The notes under the pieces are model-generated. The model worked only from the letters and a program-made list of their open reading frames with translations. It was not told the origin of the DNA and ran no database searches. Below, piece by piece: positions 13,021-24,601 of a stretch of DNA of 64,000 nt. How positions within the stretch are numbered: position 1 is the first letter of the stretch; the number at the start of each line of letters is the position of its first letter. The stretch comes from Lysinibacillus piscis (GTDB lineage: Bacteria > Bacillota > Bacilli > Bacillales_A > Planococcaceae): positions 1 through 64,000 of the forward strand of contig NZ_BRZA01000009.1 in assembly GCF_026012395.1 (NCBI RefSeq), read 5' to 3'. The translations under genes and the position numbers were made by a program.

Positions 13021-14706
13021 ATGAACTTAGATATTAGAGAGATTCCCTTTTCTCGATTCGGCTCCTATTTTTGTGTATCAAAGGAAAAGGATTCTGAGGA
13101 AATTTATATACGTGATGTACATGGTGGGGATGAGGCCCCGTCCAAACTGTTTAAGCTTGATCTTTTGCTGGGAGGTGTAGAAAAAGAGTTCGACATACTT
13201 GCAACAGAAACGTCATTGCGATTCTATTTAGTAGAAGATTTAGGGAAATATGCAGAAATCATCATTCCAGAAGAGGATGAATTACATATTGAAGTAAACG
13301 GTGTCGAAGTCCGTTTGCAGGCTAGTAAGGTGAAATATGACACCCTTCATGAATATGATGATGGAATGTATGAATACCACATCTATCCAAAGGAGTTAAA
13401 GCTTATGCTTAGCAGATGCTCTGGGGAAATGGCAGTAGATGCACCATGGAATGTAATTGGTAATGAGTTCATCGACATTCGCATGAAAAATGGTCATTTT
13501 GTCATCGAAAGCTACCGTACTGTTTTCAAGCCAAAGGAATACACTAATTTTGCAGCAGGTAAAGAAAAGGTTGAAAAGCTCTACCAAGAATGGTTTGACA
13601 ATATGGCAGGGAAAGATGAAGTGTATCAGGCTTCAATTGACCGTGCTGCATACATCACATGGTCAAGCATAGTTCATCCACATGGTCTTTTAAAAAATTA
13701 CGCGATGTATATGTCCAAACTTTGGATGTATAATATTTGGTCTTGGGATAATTGCTTTAATGCGTTACACCTTGGAAGGAACTATCCAGAACTTGCTTAT
13801 GCGCAATTGAAAATTTTTATTGATACACAGGATGAGTCGGGGGCATATCCTGATTTTGTGAATGATAAATTTGTCTCTTATAATTGTATTAAACCACCTC
13901 TTTTCGCGTATGTTTATGAGAAATTAATGGAAGTTAACGATTATTTTAAGGATGTAGACCGACTGAGAACAGTTTATGAATCTACAAAAAATATCACGCA
14001 GTATTTTGATTTATACCGCACGTATGAAGGTAGACTGCCACATTATAAACATGGTAATGACTCTGGATGGGATAATGCCTCCTTGTTTCATCAAGGACTA
14101 CCAATTGAGGCTCCCGATCTTGCAAGTTTTTTAATTCGGACATACGATATTTTAACAAAGTTTGCTGGCATACTTGGAGAAGAGGAAGAAGCAAAGCAAT
14201 TTAAAGAAAAGGCAGATGCACAGTTTGCCTTATTAATGGAGAGGCTTCATGATGAAAAGGGCTTCTTTGGTCGTGTTGGTAAGGATGCAGAAAAAATTGA
14301 TATTCGGTCCAGCTTGATTTTACGTTTACCAGTTTTAATCGGGTACCGCCTTGATACAAAGGTGATGGACCAATTAGTTACTGATCTTGTAGAAAACTTT
14401 GAAACAAAATATGGATTTGCAACAGAAATGCCATCAAGTTCATTTTATAAAGAAAATGGCTACTGGCTTGGACCAATTTGGGCTCCAGTCACGTATCTTT
14501 TGGTTGATTCATTAAAAAGTTTTGGCTACAGTAAAATTGGAGAAAGAATTAGCGAGAAGTTTTTAAAACTCACGCTTGTTGGTGGTATGGCAGAAAACTT
14601 CGATCCACATCATGGGAATGGACTTGTCGATACATCCTTTACATGGACATCAAGTGTCTTTCTAGAGTTACTTGAAAATTCAAAAGGTGAGAGATTGCAT
14701 GCGTAA
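13021..14706 (+). CDS. GH63/MGH1-like (alpha/alpha)6-barrel glycosidase
   Basis: A cytoplasmic protein of about 561 residues. Its C-terminal two-thirds resemble the barrel of GH63 and mannosylglycerate-hydrolase-like enzymes. It has MYNIWSWDNCFNALHLG, a probable catalytic Asp351 in NDSGWDNAS, a WLGPIWAP block and a probable second catalytic residue, Glu525, in AENFDPHHGNG. The N-terminal part (about 1-190) is beta-rich. These families hydrolyse alpha-linked glucosides or mannosides; the substrate here cannot be read from sequence. The ATG at 13021 follows AAAGGAG by 9 bp; the longer TTG frame would run through the hairpin at 12963-12990. It overlaps the transporter gene by 8 bp. Confidence 0.75.
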   Translation: MNLDIREIPFSRFGSYFCVSKEKDSEEIYIRDVHGGDEAPSKLFKLDLLLGGVEKEFDILATETSLRFYLVEDLGKYAEIIIPEEDELHIEVNGVEVRLQASKVKYDTLHEYDDGMYEYHIYPKELKLMLSRCSGEMAVDAPWNVIGNEFIDIRMKNGHFVIESYRTVFKPKEYTNFAAGKEKVEKLYQEWFDNMAGKDEVYQASIDRAAYITWSSIVHPHGLLKNYAMYMSKLWMYNIWSWDNCFNALHLGRNYPELAYAQLKIFIDTQDESGAYPDFVNDKFVSYNCIKPPLFAYVYEKLMEVNDYFKDVDRLRTVYESTKNITQYFDLYRTYEGRLPHYKHGNDSGWDNASLFHQGLPIEAPDLASFLIRTYDILTKFAGILGEEEEAKQFKEKADAQFALLMERLHDEKGFFGRVGKDAEKIDIRSSLILRLPVLIGYRLDTKVMDQLVTDLVENFETKYGFATEMPSSSFYKENGYWLGPIWAPVTYLLVDSLKSFGYSKIGERISEKFLKLTLVGGMAENFDPHHGNGLVDTSFTWTSSVFLELLENSKGERLHA

Positions 14707-15580
14707 ATATATTGGAGAGTTAGGTCTTACAATTGTAGCCATCATTTGGGGGAGCGGGTTTGTGGCCAGTGCAGTGTCACTTGAACATTATACACCGTAT
14801 CAAATTCTAGCAATTCGTTTTCTAATTGGTGTTATTTTACTAAGTATTATCTTTTTTAAGAGAATCAAGCAGATCAAAAAAAGTACAATTATTAAAGGTG
14901 CTGTCATTGGTATCTTTTTATATCTGGCATTTGCGCTACAAACGGTCGGATTGGTGTATACGACGCCATCAAAAAATGCCTTCTTAACAGCGGTCAACGT
15001 GGTCATCGTTCCATTTATCGCATTGCTTATCTTCAAACGAAAAATAGATAAATTTGAGCTGTTTGGCGCAATACTTGCGATTACTGGTATTGGAGTGCTG
15101 TCATTGAAACTTTCAGGAGGCGTCAATTTTGGGGACTTCCTTACACTATTATGTGCAGTAGGCTTTGCATTTCATATTTTTTGCACAGCACAATTTGTTA
15201 AAGATGAAGACCCAGTATTGTTAACGGTTGTTCAAATGATGACTGCTTCCATTTTGGGGCTTATTGTGATTCTTTTCAAAGGTGAAATGAATTTTACAGT
15301 AAACTTTGAAGGGGGCTCTGCAGTTCTATACTTGGGTGTATTTTCAACGACGATTGCTTTTTTATTGCAAACAGTTGCACAAAAATTCACAACAGAAACG
15401 AATGCGGCGATTATTTTATCAACGGAAGCATTCTGGGGTATGATATTTTCTGTCATCATTTTAAGTGAGGTTTTAACTGTAAAAATGATTATTGGAGCAG
15501 TGCTAATTCTAGTGGCAATTATTGTATCTGAAACAAAGCTAAAATTTTTGAAAAAGAAAAATTGTAAAGAAATTTTATAG
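14699..15580 (+). CDS. EamA/DMT-family membrane transporter
   Basis: A protein of about 293 residues with ten hydrophobic segments in two EamA repeats (GxxxAxAIIWGSGFVAS-like start, second repeat from about 150). Drug/metabolite transporters export or import small metabolites. The start at 14699 overlaps the glycosidase stop by 8 bp and has AAAGGTGAG upstream; the longer frame from TTG 14672 lies within the glycosidase. Translational coupling to catabolic enzymes suggests a role in the pathway, for example release of an overflow metabolite, but nothing in the sequence names the substrate. Confidence 0.85.
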   Translation: MRKYIGELGLTIVAIIWGSGFVASAVSLEHYTPYQILAIRFLIGVILLSIIFFKRIKQIKKSTIIKGAVIGIFLYLAFALQTVGLVYTTPSKNAFLTAVNVVIVPFIALLIFKRKIDKFELFGAILAITGIGVLSLKLSGGVNFGDFLTLLCAVGFAFHIFCTAQFVKDEDPVLLTVVQMMTASILGLIVILFKGEMNFTVNFEGGSAVLYLGVFSTTIAFLLQTVAQKFTTETNAAIILSTEAFWGMIFSVIILSEVLTVKMIIGAVLILVAIIVSETKLKFLKKKNCKEIL

Positions 15581-17089
<1,509 letters not shown>

Positions 17090-17095
17090 TTGATA

Positions 17096-17132
17096 AACCA
17101 CGAGACTTTATAGATGTTTCGTGGTTTTTATC
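17096..17132 (+). terminator. terminator of the LacI regulator gene
   Basis: AAACCACGA (17096-17104) pairs with TCGTGGTTT (17120-17128), followed by T residues. Confidence 0.87.
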
Positions 17133-17328
17133 TTGGCTCAACGGGTATTAAATGTCTACTGAAATAGTAGAACCCCCATATCCTGTGCCAATGACTGAGT
17201 GACCAATCTCAGTGTTGCTTTACTTTGCATTTGAGTATACCTCATAGATGGTCCTACAAAACAGAGCAAGAAATGTCGGATGTGTCACGATCTTTCTTGC
17301 TATTATAGGGATGAAGGAGGGATATGGT

Positions 17329-18204
17329 GTGGATATGTTGAAAAAGATGAACGAGGCAGTAGCTTATATAGAAGAAAATTTAACAAATACAATCGATTAT
17401 CAAGAAATAGCGAGACTTGCTTATTGCTCAGAATATCACTTTAGAAAAATGTTTTCCTTCGTTGCAGGTATTTCCATTGCAGAGTATATTCGTCGTAGGC
17501 GTCTGACGGTTGCAGCACTAGAGCTTAGAAACAATAATAGAAGTATTATGGATATTGCTATCAAATATGGGTATAGTTCAGCGGATTCATTTACGAGAGC
17601 TTTTCAGCATTTACATGGGATAACATCGTCAGAAGCAAAAAATAATGGTCAATTATTGAAGGCTTATCCGCGAATTTCCTTCCAACTATCTGTTAAAGGA
17701 GCGATTGAAATGAATTATCGATTTGAAGATAAAGAGAATTTTCGCATTGTAGGTATTCAAAAAAGAGTGCCAATTGTATTTGAAGGTGAAAATACTGAAA
17801 TTACAGATATGCTAAAAATGCTGAATATGGAGGATATAACGTATCTTAAAAGGCTTTCAAATATCGAGCCGATGGGAATTATTCAAGCATCTACAAACTT
17901 TTCTGAAGGGCGAATGGAGGAAAAGGGTGAACTAGATCATTATATAGGTGTAGCGACAACACATGAATATACTGGTGACTTTGTACAATTGGAAGTGTCC
18001 GCATGTACGTGGGTAGTATTTGATGCGATTGGACCATTTCCCCAAACACTTCAAGAAACATGGGGGCGTATTTATGCGGAATGGTTTCCAACAGCTAGCT
18101 ATGAACAATGTGAGGGACCTGAAATTGTAAGACATACAAGCACTGATTTTAGCTCTCCCACTTTTACAAGTGAGATATGGATACCCGTTAAAAAGATAAT
18201 ATAA
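17329..18204 (+). CDS. AraC-family regulator with GyrI-like effector domain
   Basis: A protein of about 291 residues. The AraC DNA-binding region is N-terminal ([21 protein letters not shown], then a second HTH around [21 protein letters not shown]). From about residue 125 it has a GyrI-like ligand-binding domain ending in EIWIPV. This Rob/SoxS-like plan is common in regulators responding to small hydrophobic or drug-like ligands. Start choice: GTG 17329 sits 8 bp after GAAGGAGG; the frame extends to 17248 but the upstream part crosses an inverted repeat (AGCAAGAAA 17266-17274, TTTCTTGCT 17293-17301). No target gene is adjacent. Confidence 0.85.
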   Translation: MDMLKKMNEAVAYIEENLTNTIDYQEIARLAYCSEYHFRKMFSFVAGISIAEYIRRRRLTVAALELRNNNRSIMDIAIKYGYSSADSFTRAFQHLHGITSSEAKNNGQLLKAYPRISFQLSVKGAIEMNYRFEDKENFRIVGIQKRVPIVFEGENTEITDMLKMLNMEDITYLKRLSNIEPMGIIQASTNFSEGRMEEKGELDHYIGVATTHEYTGDFVQLEVSACTWVVFDAIGPFPQTLQETWGRIYAEWFPTASYEQCEGPEIVRHTSTDFSSPTFTSEIWIPVKKII

Positions 18205-18227
18205 TTTTTGATGATAAAGAATTTTTT

Positions 18228-18257
18228 AGCTGTCCTATTTAATAGGATGGCTTTTTT
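18228..18257 (+). terminator. terminator of the AraC regulator gene
   Basis: AGCTGTCCTATT pairs with AATAGGATGGCT (one G-T pair) and is followed by six T residues. It sits just before the promoter-like TATAAT at 18275-18280 of the next gene. Confidence 0.87.
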
Positions 18258-18304
18258 AACATACTAAAATTTCGTATAATGAAAGGAGAATATAATGGAA
18301 ATGA

Positions 18305-19738
18305 GTGTGTTTTATTTTGCAGAGGAAAAAACCAATTGTAGAAGGGTTAGAACGATTTCGACAACAGCAAAATGTGTCTTTTCATGTTCCAGGGCATAAA
18401 CATGGTGAGCTCTCTCACTTACCACAAGCCTTTAAAGATGTGATGCGCTATGATGTAACAGAATTAACTGGTTTGGATGATTTGCATCACCCTGAAGAGA
18501 TGATACTCGAAGCAGAGCAATTATTAGCAGATACATATGGTGCAATGAAAAGCTTCTTTCTTGTAGGCGGTTCTACTGTTGGCAATTTAGCAATGATTTA
18601 TGCGGTTTGTAAGAAAGGTGATACAATTATTGTTCAACGCAATGCTCATAAATCTATTTTCCATGCGATTGAGCTTGTTGGAGCCAAACCGATTTTTATA
18701 TCACCACTATGGGATGAGCGAACACTAACAGTTACACATGTGACATTCCAAATTGTAAAAGAAGCTGTGGACCGTTTTCCAGAAGCACGAGCAGTAGTCA
18801 TCACAACGCCTACTTACTATGGAATAACATCGCATGAAATTCAACAACAAATAACATATTGTCATGAAAAAAATATCCCCGTTTTAGTAGATGAGGCACA
18901 TGGGGCACATTTTAATGCTTGTTCACTCTTTCCTGCATCTACTTTGACAGCTGGTGCAGATGTCGTTGTACAATCGGCACATAAAACATTACCTGCAATG
19001 ACAATGGCCTCCTTTATACATGTCAATTCGACAATAGTCGATTCGCATAAAATAGATCATTATTTGAGAATGTTGCAATCTAGCAGCCCATCCTATCCAT
19101 TATTAGCTTCTTTAGATGATGCACGTCACTATGTGCAGACATATATGGAGAGTGATGGAGCATATGTAATAGAGAAAAGACAGCAATGGATTGAGGCGTT
19201 ACGTGCAATTGGATCATTGGAAGTGATTGAAGTAGATGATCCTTTAAAATTATTGCTTCGAGTAGCTGGCTATAGCGGATTCCAATTACAGGAAGCCTTA
19301 GAATCACGACATATTTATAGTGAGCTGGCAGATGCCCATCAAGTATTATTAATATTGCCTTTGCTAAAACAGGGTAGTTCTTATCCATTTGCGGAAATTC
19401 GCACGTATATTAAAGATGCCATAACAGCATTAGTAAGTACACCAAAAACAGAAAATTTATCTATATCACAAAACTATCATTTTGAGCCTATTTCGGAGCC
19501 ACATTATACAATAGATGAGGTAGAATCGGCAACGAAGGAATGGTTGCCTTATATGCGTACACTAGGAAAAATTTCAGCACGTATGATTATTCCTTATCCG
19601 CCTGGCATTCCTTTGCTAGTACCTGGTGAGAAGATAACAGTTGCTAAGTTAAGCCAACTGGAGGAGCTATTAGCGATGGGGGCGACGTTCCAAGGGCAAC
19701 ATCGGTTAGCAGAAAAAATGATTGAGGTTATTAAATAG
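18305..19738 (+). CDS. yaaO: YaaO-like Orn/Lys/Arg decarboxylase
   Basis: A PLP-dependent decarboxylase of about 477 residues, similar in length and place (upstream of tmk) to B. subtilis YaaO. The N-terminal [11 protein letters not shown] block, Asp196 in VDEAHG and the PLP lysine Lys227 in QSAHKTLP are all present. It would decarboxylate a basic amino acid. Start problem: the only good ribosome site (AAAGGAG, 18282-18288) with an ATG at 18295 reads a different frame and stops after 34 codons. The decarboxylase frame must start at GTG 18305 or TTG 18317, both poorly placed. One base fewer in the A6 run at 18326-18331 would join the good start to this frame. Confidence 0.85.
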   Translation: MCFILQRKKPIVEGLERFRQQQNVSFHVPGHKHGELSHLPQAFKDVMRYDVTELTGLDDLHHPEEMILEAEQLLADTYGAMKSFFLVGGSTVGNLAMIYAVCKKGDTIIVQRNAHKSIFHAIELVGAKPIFISPLWDERTLTVTHVTFQIVKEAVDRFPEARAVVITTPTYYGITSHEIQQQITYCHEKNIPVLVDEAHGAHFNACSLFPASTLTAGADVVVQSAHKTLPAMTMASFIHVNSTIVDSHKIDHYLRMLQSSSPSYPLLASLDDARHYVQTYMESDGAYVIEKRQQWIEALRAIGSLEVIEVDDPLKLLLRVAGYSGFQLQEALESRHIYSELADAHQVLLILPLLKQGSSYPFAEIRTYIKDAITALVSTPKTENLSISQNYHFEPISEPHYTIDEVESATKEWLPYMRTLGKISARMIIPYPPGIPLLVPGEKITVAKLSQLEELLAMGATFQGQHRLAEKMIEVIK

Positions 19739-19755
19739 TTGGAGGCAATCATAAG

Positions 19756-20385
19756 ATGAAACAAAGTTTATTTATTACATTTGAAGGACCTGAAGGCGCA
19801 GGGAAGACAACCGTTATTCAAAAAATTGCAGAGCGTTTAGCAGAAAATCATATAGATGTTTTAGCAACAAGAGAGCCTGGTGGTATTGAAATTGCTGAAA
19901 AAATTAGAGAAATTATTTTAAATCCTGCACATACGGCGATGGATGAGCACACAGAGGCTTTGTTATACGCAGCTGCAAGAAGCCAGCATTATTTTGAAAA
20001 AGTTCGACCTGCTTTGGATGCTGGGAAAATCGTGATTTGTGACCGTTTTATTGATTCATCTCTTGCTTATCAAGGTTATGCGAGAGGTATTGGGATGGAA
20101 GAAGTGCTAGCTATTAATGAATTTGCTATTGGCAAAAAATTACCTGATATGACCATTTTATTTGACCTTTTACCTGAGGTTGGCTTGGCTCGTATTCATA
20201 CACATCATGAACGTGAAGTAAATCGCTTAGATGTAGAAAACTTAGCTTTCCATCAAAAAGTACGCGAAGGTTATTTGCAGCTTGTCGCACAATATCCAGA
20301 GCGAATACATGTGATTGATGCAGCGCAAAGTATAGAGGCAGTTGTTGATAGTGTTTGGTCAGTATTATGGGAAAGAATACAGTAA
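19756..20385 (+). CDS. tmk: thymidylate kinase
   Basis: A 209-residue dTMP kinase that makes dTDP for DNA synthesis. P-loop [10 protein letters not shown] (about 9-18), the REPGG thymidine-site motif (about 41), [12 protein letters not shown] (about 94) and a lid region rich in Arg are all present. It starts 17 bp after yaaO and leads the conserved tmk-darA-yaaR-holB run. Confidence 0.97.
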   Translation: MKQSLFITFEGPEGAGKTTVIQKIAERLAENHIDVLATREPGGIEIAEKIREIILNPAHTAMDEHTEALLYAAARSQHYFEKVRPALDAGKIVICDRFIDSSLAYQGYARGIGMEEVLAINEFAIGKKLPDMTILFDLLPEVGLARIHTHHEREVNRLDVENLAFHQKVREGYLQLVAQYPERIHVIDAAQSIEAVVDSVWSVLWERIQ

Positions 20386-20410
20386 ATTTGTGAAGTTGTT
20401 TAATGGATTG

Positions 20411-20419
20411 TGCTATAAT
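20411..20419 (+). promoter_or_regulatory. extended -10 promoter before darA
   Basis: TGC-TATAAT gives a perfect extended -10 element 33 bp before the darA start. A -35 is weak (TTGTGA at 20388-20393, spacing 20). Confidence 0.55.
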
Positions 20420-20445
20420 AAAGTTATATATACTAAAAGGGGTGA

Positions 20446-20781
<336 letters not shown>

Positions 20782-20831
20782 CGCTTAATATACCTGTGAA
20801 GTGACTATAGTATGTAAGGAGGAGCAGTGCG

Positions 20832-21272
20832 ATGAAAATTAATCAGGACATACGAGTTGGCATGAATACCAATCGTAAAGAGCCTTTGCAAAATAATAAT
20901 CCAAACAATCGATTTGGCGAAATGGTTGTCAAGCAAGGCTCCAAATTACAAACGGAACAATTAACACGACTATTAGGCGATATTACTACTGCGGGCGATC
21001 GTGTAGCGAGATCTCGTAATTTACGTGAGCTTGCACGCTTTAAAATGTTAGTCAAGCGCTTTTTACAAGAAACGGTCGAACATGGTATGGAATTAAAGCA
21101 ATCACACACATGGAACCGTTTTGGTGAAGGAAGACGTTTAAAAATTATTGAAACGATTGATGCACGTCTTGTGGAGTTAGCACAAGATATTTTAGATGAA
21201 GAGAAAGAAGCCATTGATTTACTTGATAAAATTGGAGAGATTAAAGGTTTACTTATCAATCTGTATATATAG
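20832..21272 (+). CDS. yaaR: YaaR family protein (DUF327)
   Basis: A 146-residue, mostly helical soluble protein found between darA and holB in Bacilli. It has the family's KMLVKRFLQETVEHG-like helix and the C-terminal IKGLLINLYI ending. Molecular function unknown. AAGGAGG precedes the ATG and a terminator follows directly. Confidence 0.9.
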   Translation: MKINQDIRVGMNTNRKEPLQNNNPNNRFGEMVVKQGSKLQTEQLTRLLGDITTAGDRVARSRNLRELARFKMLVKRFLQETVEHGMELKQSHTWNRFGEGRRLKIIETIDARLVELAQDILDEEKEAIDLLDKIGEIKGLLINLYI

Positions 21273-21274
21273 AA

Positions 21275-21310
21275 CCCGTATCTCATTCTCTTGTAGATAC
21301 GGGCTTTTTT
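21275..21310 (+). terminator. terminator after yaaR
   Basis: CCCGTATCT and AGATACGGG form a perfect 9-bp stem followed by CTTTTTT. Confidence 0.92.
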
Positions 21311-21343
21311 CAAATGGAATGGAGAGAAAGGAATTTCACGAAT

Positions 21344-22348
21344 ATGGTCAAAAATGTTGACGAACTGTTAATATTGCAGCCAGTCGTAATGAAACAGCTT
21401 CAAACAATCTTTGAAAAGAATAGATTAGCACATGCCTATATTTTTGATGGCGAAAAAGGAACAGGAAAAGCTGATATTATGCAGTTTTTTGTCAAATTAA
21501 TGCTGTGTGAAAGTCCAAATATGAATGTTCCATGTGAAACATGTCGAAATTGTAGACGTGTTGATTCAGGCAATCATCCTAATATCCATCAACTGTATCC
21601 AGATGGTCAATTTATTAAAATTGATCAAGTACGTGAATTAATGGCTGAATTGAAAATGGTGGGTGTGGAAGAAGGACGCAAAATTTATGTGTTACATCAT
21701 GCGGATCGACTGAATGTAGCATCTGCTAATATGATTCTTAAATTTTTAGAGGAGCCAGAGGGAGAGGTAACGGCTATTTTGTTGACAGAGCAAATCCAAG
21801 CCGTTTTACCGACCATCCGTTCACGTTGCCAATATATTAAATTTCAAAAAATGCCTCGTCATGTATTATTACAGCAATTACAAGAGCATCATGTTGTACC
21901 TGCTCTAGCATCAACTGTTAGTATGCTGACGAATGAATTTGAAAATGCCTTATTTTTAGCAAATGATGAGCAGTTTGCACATGCTCGAAAAACAGTGTTA
22001 AAATTAGTAGAAGCCATTCAGCAAAATGTACATGAGGCAATGCTTGTTGTACATGAAGAATGGTTGCCACATTTTAAGGAAAAAAATGAAATAGAACAAG
22101 CATTAGATTTACTATTATTTGCATATCGTGATATAGTGTCAATAAAAGCTAATCCCGAAGCAGCTTGCACTTACCCAGACAGGTTACAGTTCTTCAAAGA
22201 AATTGCTCTGCATTCGACATATGAACAGTTATCAAGTCAAATGGAGGCTATTTTACAAGCACGTCTATCTTTGGAACGTAACATGAATCGAGCATTAATG
22301 TTGGAGCAGCTAATGCTAAATCTGCAGGAGGGAAATACATTTGTATAA
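21344..22348 (+). CDS. holB: DNA polymerase III subunit delta'
   Basis: A clamp-loader delta' subunit of about 334 residues. It has a degenerate P-loop (DGEKGTGKADIM), a four-Cys zinc module (CESPNMNVPCETCRNC) and the KFLEEPEG and SRC motifs of the AAA+ clamp-loader family. The frame is open from 21314, but that ATG abuts the terminator and has no ribosome site; the ATG at 21344 follows AGAAAGGA, so it is preferred. It overlaps ricT by 8 bp. Confidence 0.94.
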   Translation: MVKNVDELLILQPVVMKQLQTIFEKNRLAHAYIFDGEKGTGKADIMQFFVKLMLCESPNMNVPCETCRNCRRVDSGNHPNIHQLYPDGQFIKIDQVRELMAELKMVGVEEGRKIYVLHHADRLNVASANMILKFLEEPEGEVTAILLTEQIQAVLPTIRSRCQYIKFQKMPRHVLLQQLQEHHVVPALASTVSMLTNEFENALFLANDEQFAHARKTVLKLVEAIQQNVHEAMLVVHEEWLPHFKEKNEIEQALDLLLFAYRDIVSIKANPEAACTYPDRLQFFKEIALHSTYEQLSSQMEAILQARLSLERNMNRALMLEQLMLNLQEGNTFV

Positions 22349-23156
22349 TGTAGTAGGAGTACGCTTTAAAAAAGCGGGGAAAATATATTATTTTGATCCA
22401 GCATCATATGCTCTAGATGACAGCCAATATGTGATTGTTGAGACAGCTCGAGGTGTAGAGTATGGAAAGGTCGTTGTACCTTGCAAAGTTGTTGGAGAAA
22501 ATGATGTCGTATTACCATTAAAGCAAGTATTACGACCAGCTGATGAGCGAGATCGTATTCAAGTAGAAGAAAATATGAATGAATCCAAACGTGCATTTGA
22601 CCTTGCTAGTACGAAAATTACTGAGCATAATTTAGAAATGAAACTGGTGGATGTTGAGTATACATTTGATCGTAATAAAATTATTTTTTATTTTACTGCT
22701 GAAGGGCGTGTCGATTTTAGGGATCTTGTAAAAGATTTAGCTTCTGTTTTTCGCACACGTATCGAACTTCGTCAAATTGGTGTTCGTGATGAAGCAAAGC
22801 TACTAGGTGGTATTGGTCCATGTGGTCGCATGCTTTGCTGTTCCACTTTTTTAGGCGATTTTGAGCCTGTTTCGATTAAAATGGCAAAGGATCAAAACCT
22901 TTCATTGAACCCATCTAAAATATCAGGGCTTTGTGGACGACTGATGTGTTGCTTGAAGTATGAAAATGATGAGTATGAGGAAGCTAAGGAAGGCATGCCT
23001 GATATTGATGAAGTGACAATGACGCCAGATGGTCGTGGTAAAGTTGTTGGTTTAAATGTATTAGAAAGATTAATTCAAGTATATTTATTTGAACAAGAGC
23101 GTACGGTTGAATATACATTAGAAGAACTGTTAGCATGTGAAAAAAATCTTATTTAA
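22341..23156 (+). CDS. ricT: RicT (YaaT), Y-complex iron-sulfur protein
   Basis: A 271-residue PSP1-domain protein. With RicA and RicF it forms the iron-sulfur Y-complex that aids RNase Y and phosphorelay function in B. subtilis. The cysteine clusters GPCGRMLCC and LCGRLMCC are intact. It begins with TTG 22341, fixed by AGGAGGG at 22326-22332; the first 8 bp overlap holB. Confidence 0.95.
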   Translation: MYNVVGVRFKKAGKIYYFDPASYALDDSQYVIVETARGVEYGKVVVPCKVVGENDVVLPLKQVLRPADERDRIQVEENMNESKRAFDLASTKITEHNLEMKLVDVEYTFDRNKIIFYFTAEGRVDFRDLVKDLASVFRTRIELRQIGVRDEAKLLGGIGPCGRMLCCSTFLGDFEPVSIKMAKDQNLSLNPSKISGLCGRLMCCLKYENDEYEEAKEGMPDIDEVTMTPDGRGKVVGLNVLERLIQVYLFEQERTVEYTLEELLACEKNLI

Positions 23157-23183
23157 GATAGATCATTTAACGAGGTGGCTTGA

Positions 23184-23540
23184 GTGAAGGACCGTAATTT
23201 CTTAGATACTGTTATGGAGTTCGAACAACAGCTCGAAGCAATGCAGGTGCAATTTGGTGCATTGAAGCAATTTGTAGCATTAATGATGGAGGAGCATAAG
23301 GCATTAGAAACAGAAAATGATCACTTACGTGCACGTTTAGATGAGCTGGTTGCCAAAGAGGAAACTGTACAAGTAGCAGCGGTGAAGAAAACGAGCCCAT
23401 TGGATATTGGCGAAGGCTATGATAATCTAGCACGTTTATATCATGAAGGTTTTCATGTTTGTCATGTACACTTTGGAAGTTTACGCAAAGGTGAAGATTG
23501 CCTATTTTGTCTGTCATTTTTAAATAAACAAAATGTGTAA
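23184..23540 (+). CDS. yabA: replication initiation control protein YabA
   Basis: A 118-residue protein: N-terminal coiled-coil (about 5-60), a linker, and a C-terminal zinc-binding domain with HVCHVHFG and CLFC. YabA bridges DnaA and the DnaN clamp and limits re-initiation. GTG start with GAGGTGG upstream. Confidence 0.94.
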   Translation: MKDRNFLDTVMEFEQQLEAMQVQFGALKQFVALMMEEHKALETENDHLRARLDELVAKEETVQVAAVKKTSPLDIGEGYDNLARLYHEGFHVCHVHFGSLRKGEDCLFCLSFLNKQNV

Positions 23541-23543
23541 AAG

Positions 23544-23580
23544 AAGGCTGATTCCCACGTAGGTGGTGTCAGTCTTTTAT
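23544..23580 (+). terminator. terminator after yabA
   Basis: AAGGCTGA pairs with TCAGTCTT around a smaller CCAC/GTGG stem, followed by TTTAT. Confidence 0.75.
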
Positions 23581-23604
23581 TTTGTATAATGGGGAGTGGA
23601 ATGT

Positions 23605-24351
23605 ATGGAAGAATGGTTAAAGGATGATGAACGTTTAGACTATTTATTAGCTGAAAATTTAAGGATTATTCAAAGTCCATCTGTTTTTTCGTTTTCATTG
23701 GATGCAGTATTACTTTCAAAGTTTGTCAATGTTCCACATCATAAAGGGAAAATGGTGGATTTATGTTCAGGGAATGGGGTTATTCCATTATTTTTAAGTG
23801 CACGTACAAAGGGACATATTACAGGAGTAGAAATTCAACCCCGTCTATTTGATATGGCAGAGCGCAGTATTCGCTATAATCAACTAGAAGGGCAAATTCA
23901 AATGGTACTTGGCGATGTCAAAGAAATCCCACAACAGCTTGGAATTGAAAAATATGATGTCGTGACGTGTAATCCACCTTATTTTTTAGCACATGAGGCT
24001 AGTGACCGTAATATTAGTGAACATCATGCTATCGCTCGCCACGAACTTTATTTAACATTGGAAGAAGCAATACAGTCGGCAAGCCGATTATTAAAGCAAG
24101 GTGGAAAGGCAGCTTTTGTGCATCGCCCAGGTCGTTTATTAGATATAGTGACAGCAATGCGTGCGAATCGTTTAGAGCCGAAGCGTATACAGTTTGTTTA
24201 TCCGAAAGAAGGCAAAGAAGCTAATACCTTATTAATTGAAGGCATAAAGGATGGTAAGCCTGATTTAAAAATTTTACCACCTCTTTACGTATATAAGGAA
24301 GATAATGAATATACAGCGGAAGTGAGCGAGCTGCTATATGGAAAAGAGTAA
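23605..24351 (+). CDS. trmN6: tRNA1(Val) adenine-37 N6-methyltransferase family protein
   Basis: A class I SAM-dependent methyltransferase of about 248 residues (YabB). It has the SAM motif [14 protein letters not shown] (about 48) and the catalytic NPPYF motif of adenine-N6 enzymes. ATG 23605 is chosen because GGGGAG lies 8 bp upstream. The frame overlaps yazA by 14 bp, indicating co-translation. Confidence 0.92.
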   Translation: MEEWLKDDERLDYLLAENLRIIQSPSVFSFSLDAVLLSKFVNVPHHKGKMVDLCSGNGVIPLFLSARTKGHITGVEIQPRLFDMAERSIRYNQLEGQIQMVLGDVKEIPQQLGIEKYDVVTCNPPYFLAHEASDRNISEHHAIARHELYLTLEEAIQSASRLLKQGGKAAFVHRPGRLLDIVTAMRANRLEPKRIQFVYPKEGKEANTLLIEGIKDGKPDLKILPPLYVYKEDNEYTAEVSELLYGKE

Positions 24352-24601
24352 CGAACATTACTTTTATGTATTAGAGTGTGTAGATCATACATACTATGCA
24401 GGCTACACAAATAATGTGGAAAAACGTGTCGCTGTACATAATGCAGGTAAAGGGGCAAAATATACAAGAGCTAGAATGCCAGTGAAGTGTATTTACACAG
24501 AGCAATTTTCGACAAAACAGGAGGCAATGCGTGCAGAGTATGCCTTTAAACAACTAACACGCATACAGAAAATAAAATATATGGGGGAGCGTCCACAATG
24601 A
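24338..24601 (+). CDS. yazA: GIY-YIG nuclease-domain protein YazA
   Basis: An 87-residue single-domain GIY-YIG family protein. The YYAGYTNN block replaces the GIY...YIG core, and the [16 protein letters not shown] segment carries the conserved Arg. Such UPF0213 proteins are of unknown cellular role. It overlaps both its neighbours. Confidence 0.93.
   Translation: MEKSNEHYFYVLECVDHTYYAGYTNNVEKRVAVHNAGKGAKYTRARMPVKCIYTEQFSTKQEAMRAEYAFKQLTRIQKIKYMGERPQ

Noticed and set aside
17248-17328. N-terminal extension of the AraC regulator
   Set aside because: The extension lacks a ribosome site and crosses an inverted repeat; GTG 17329 has GAAGGAGG at ideal spacing.
18326-18332. A6C run as a -1 slippery heptamer in yaaO
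   Set aside because: The heptamer is not in phase in either reading frame, and the needed change is +1, not -1.
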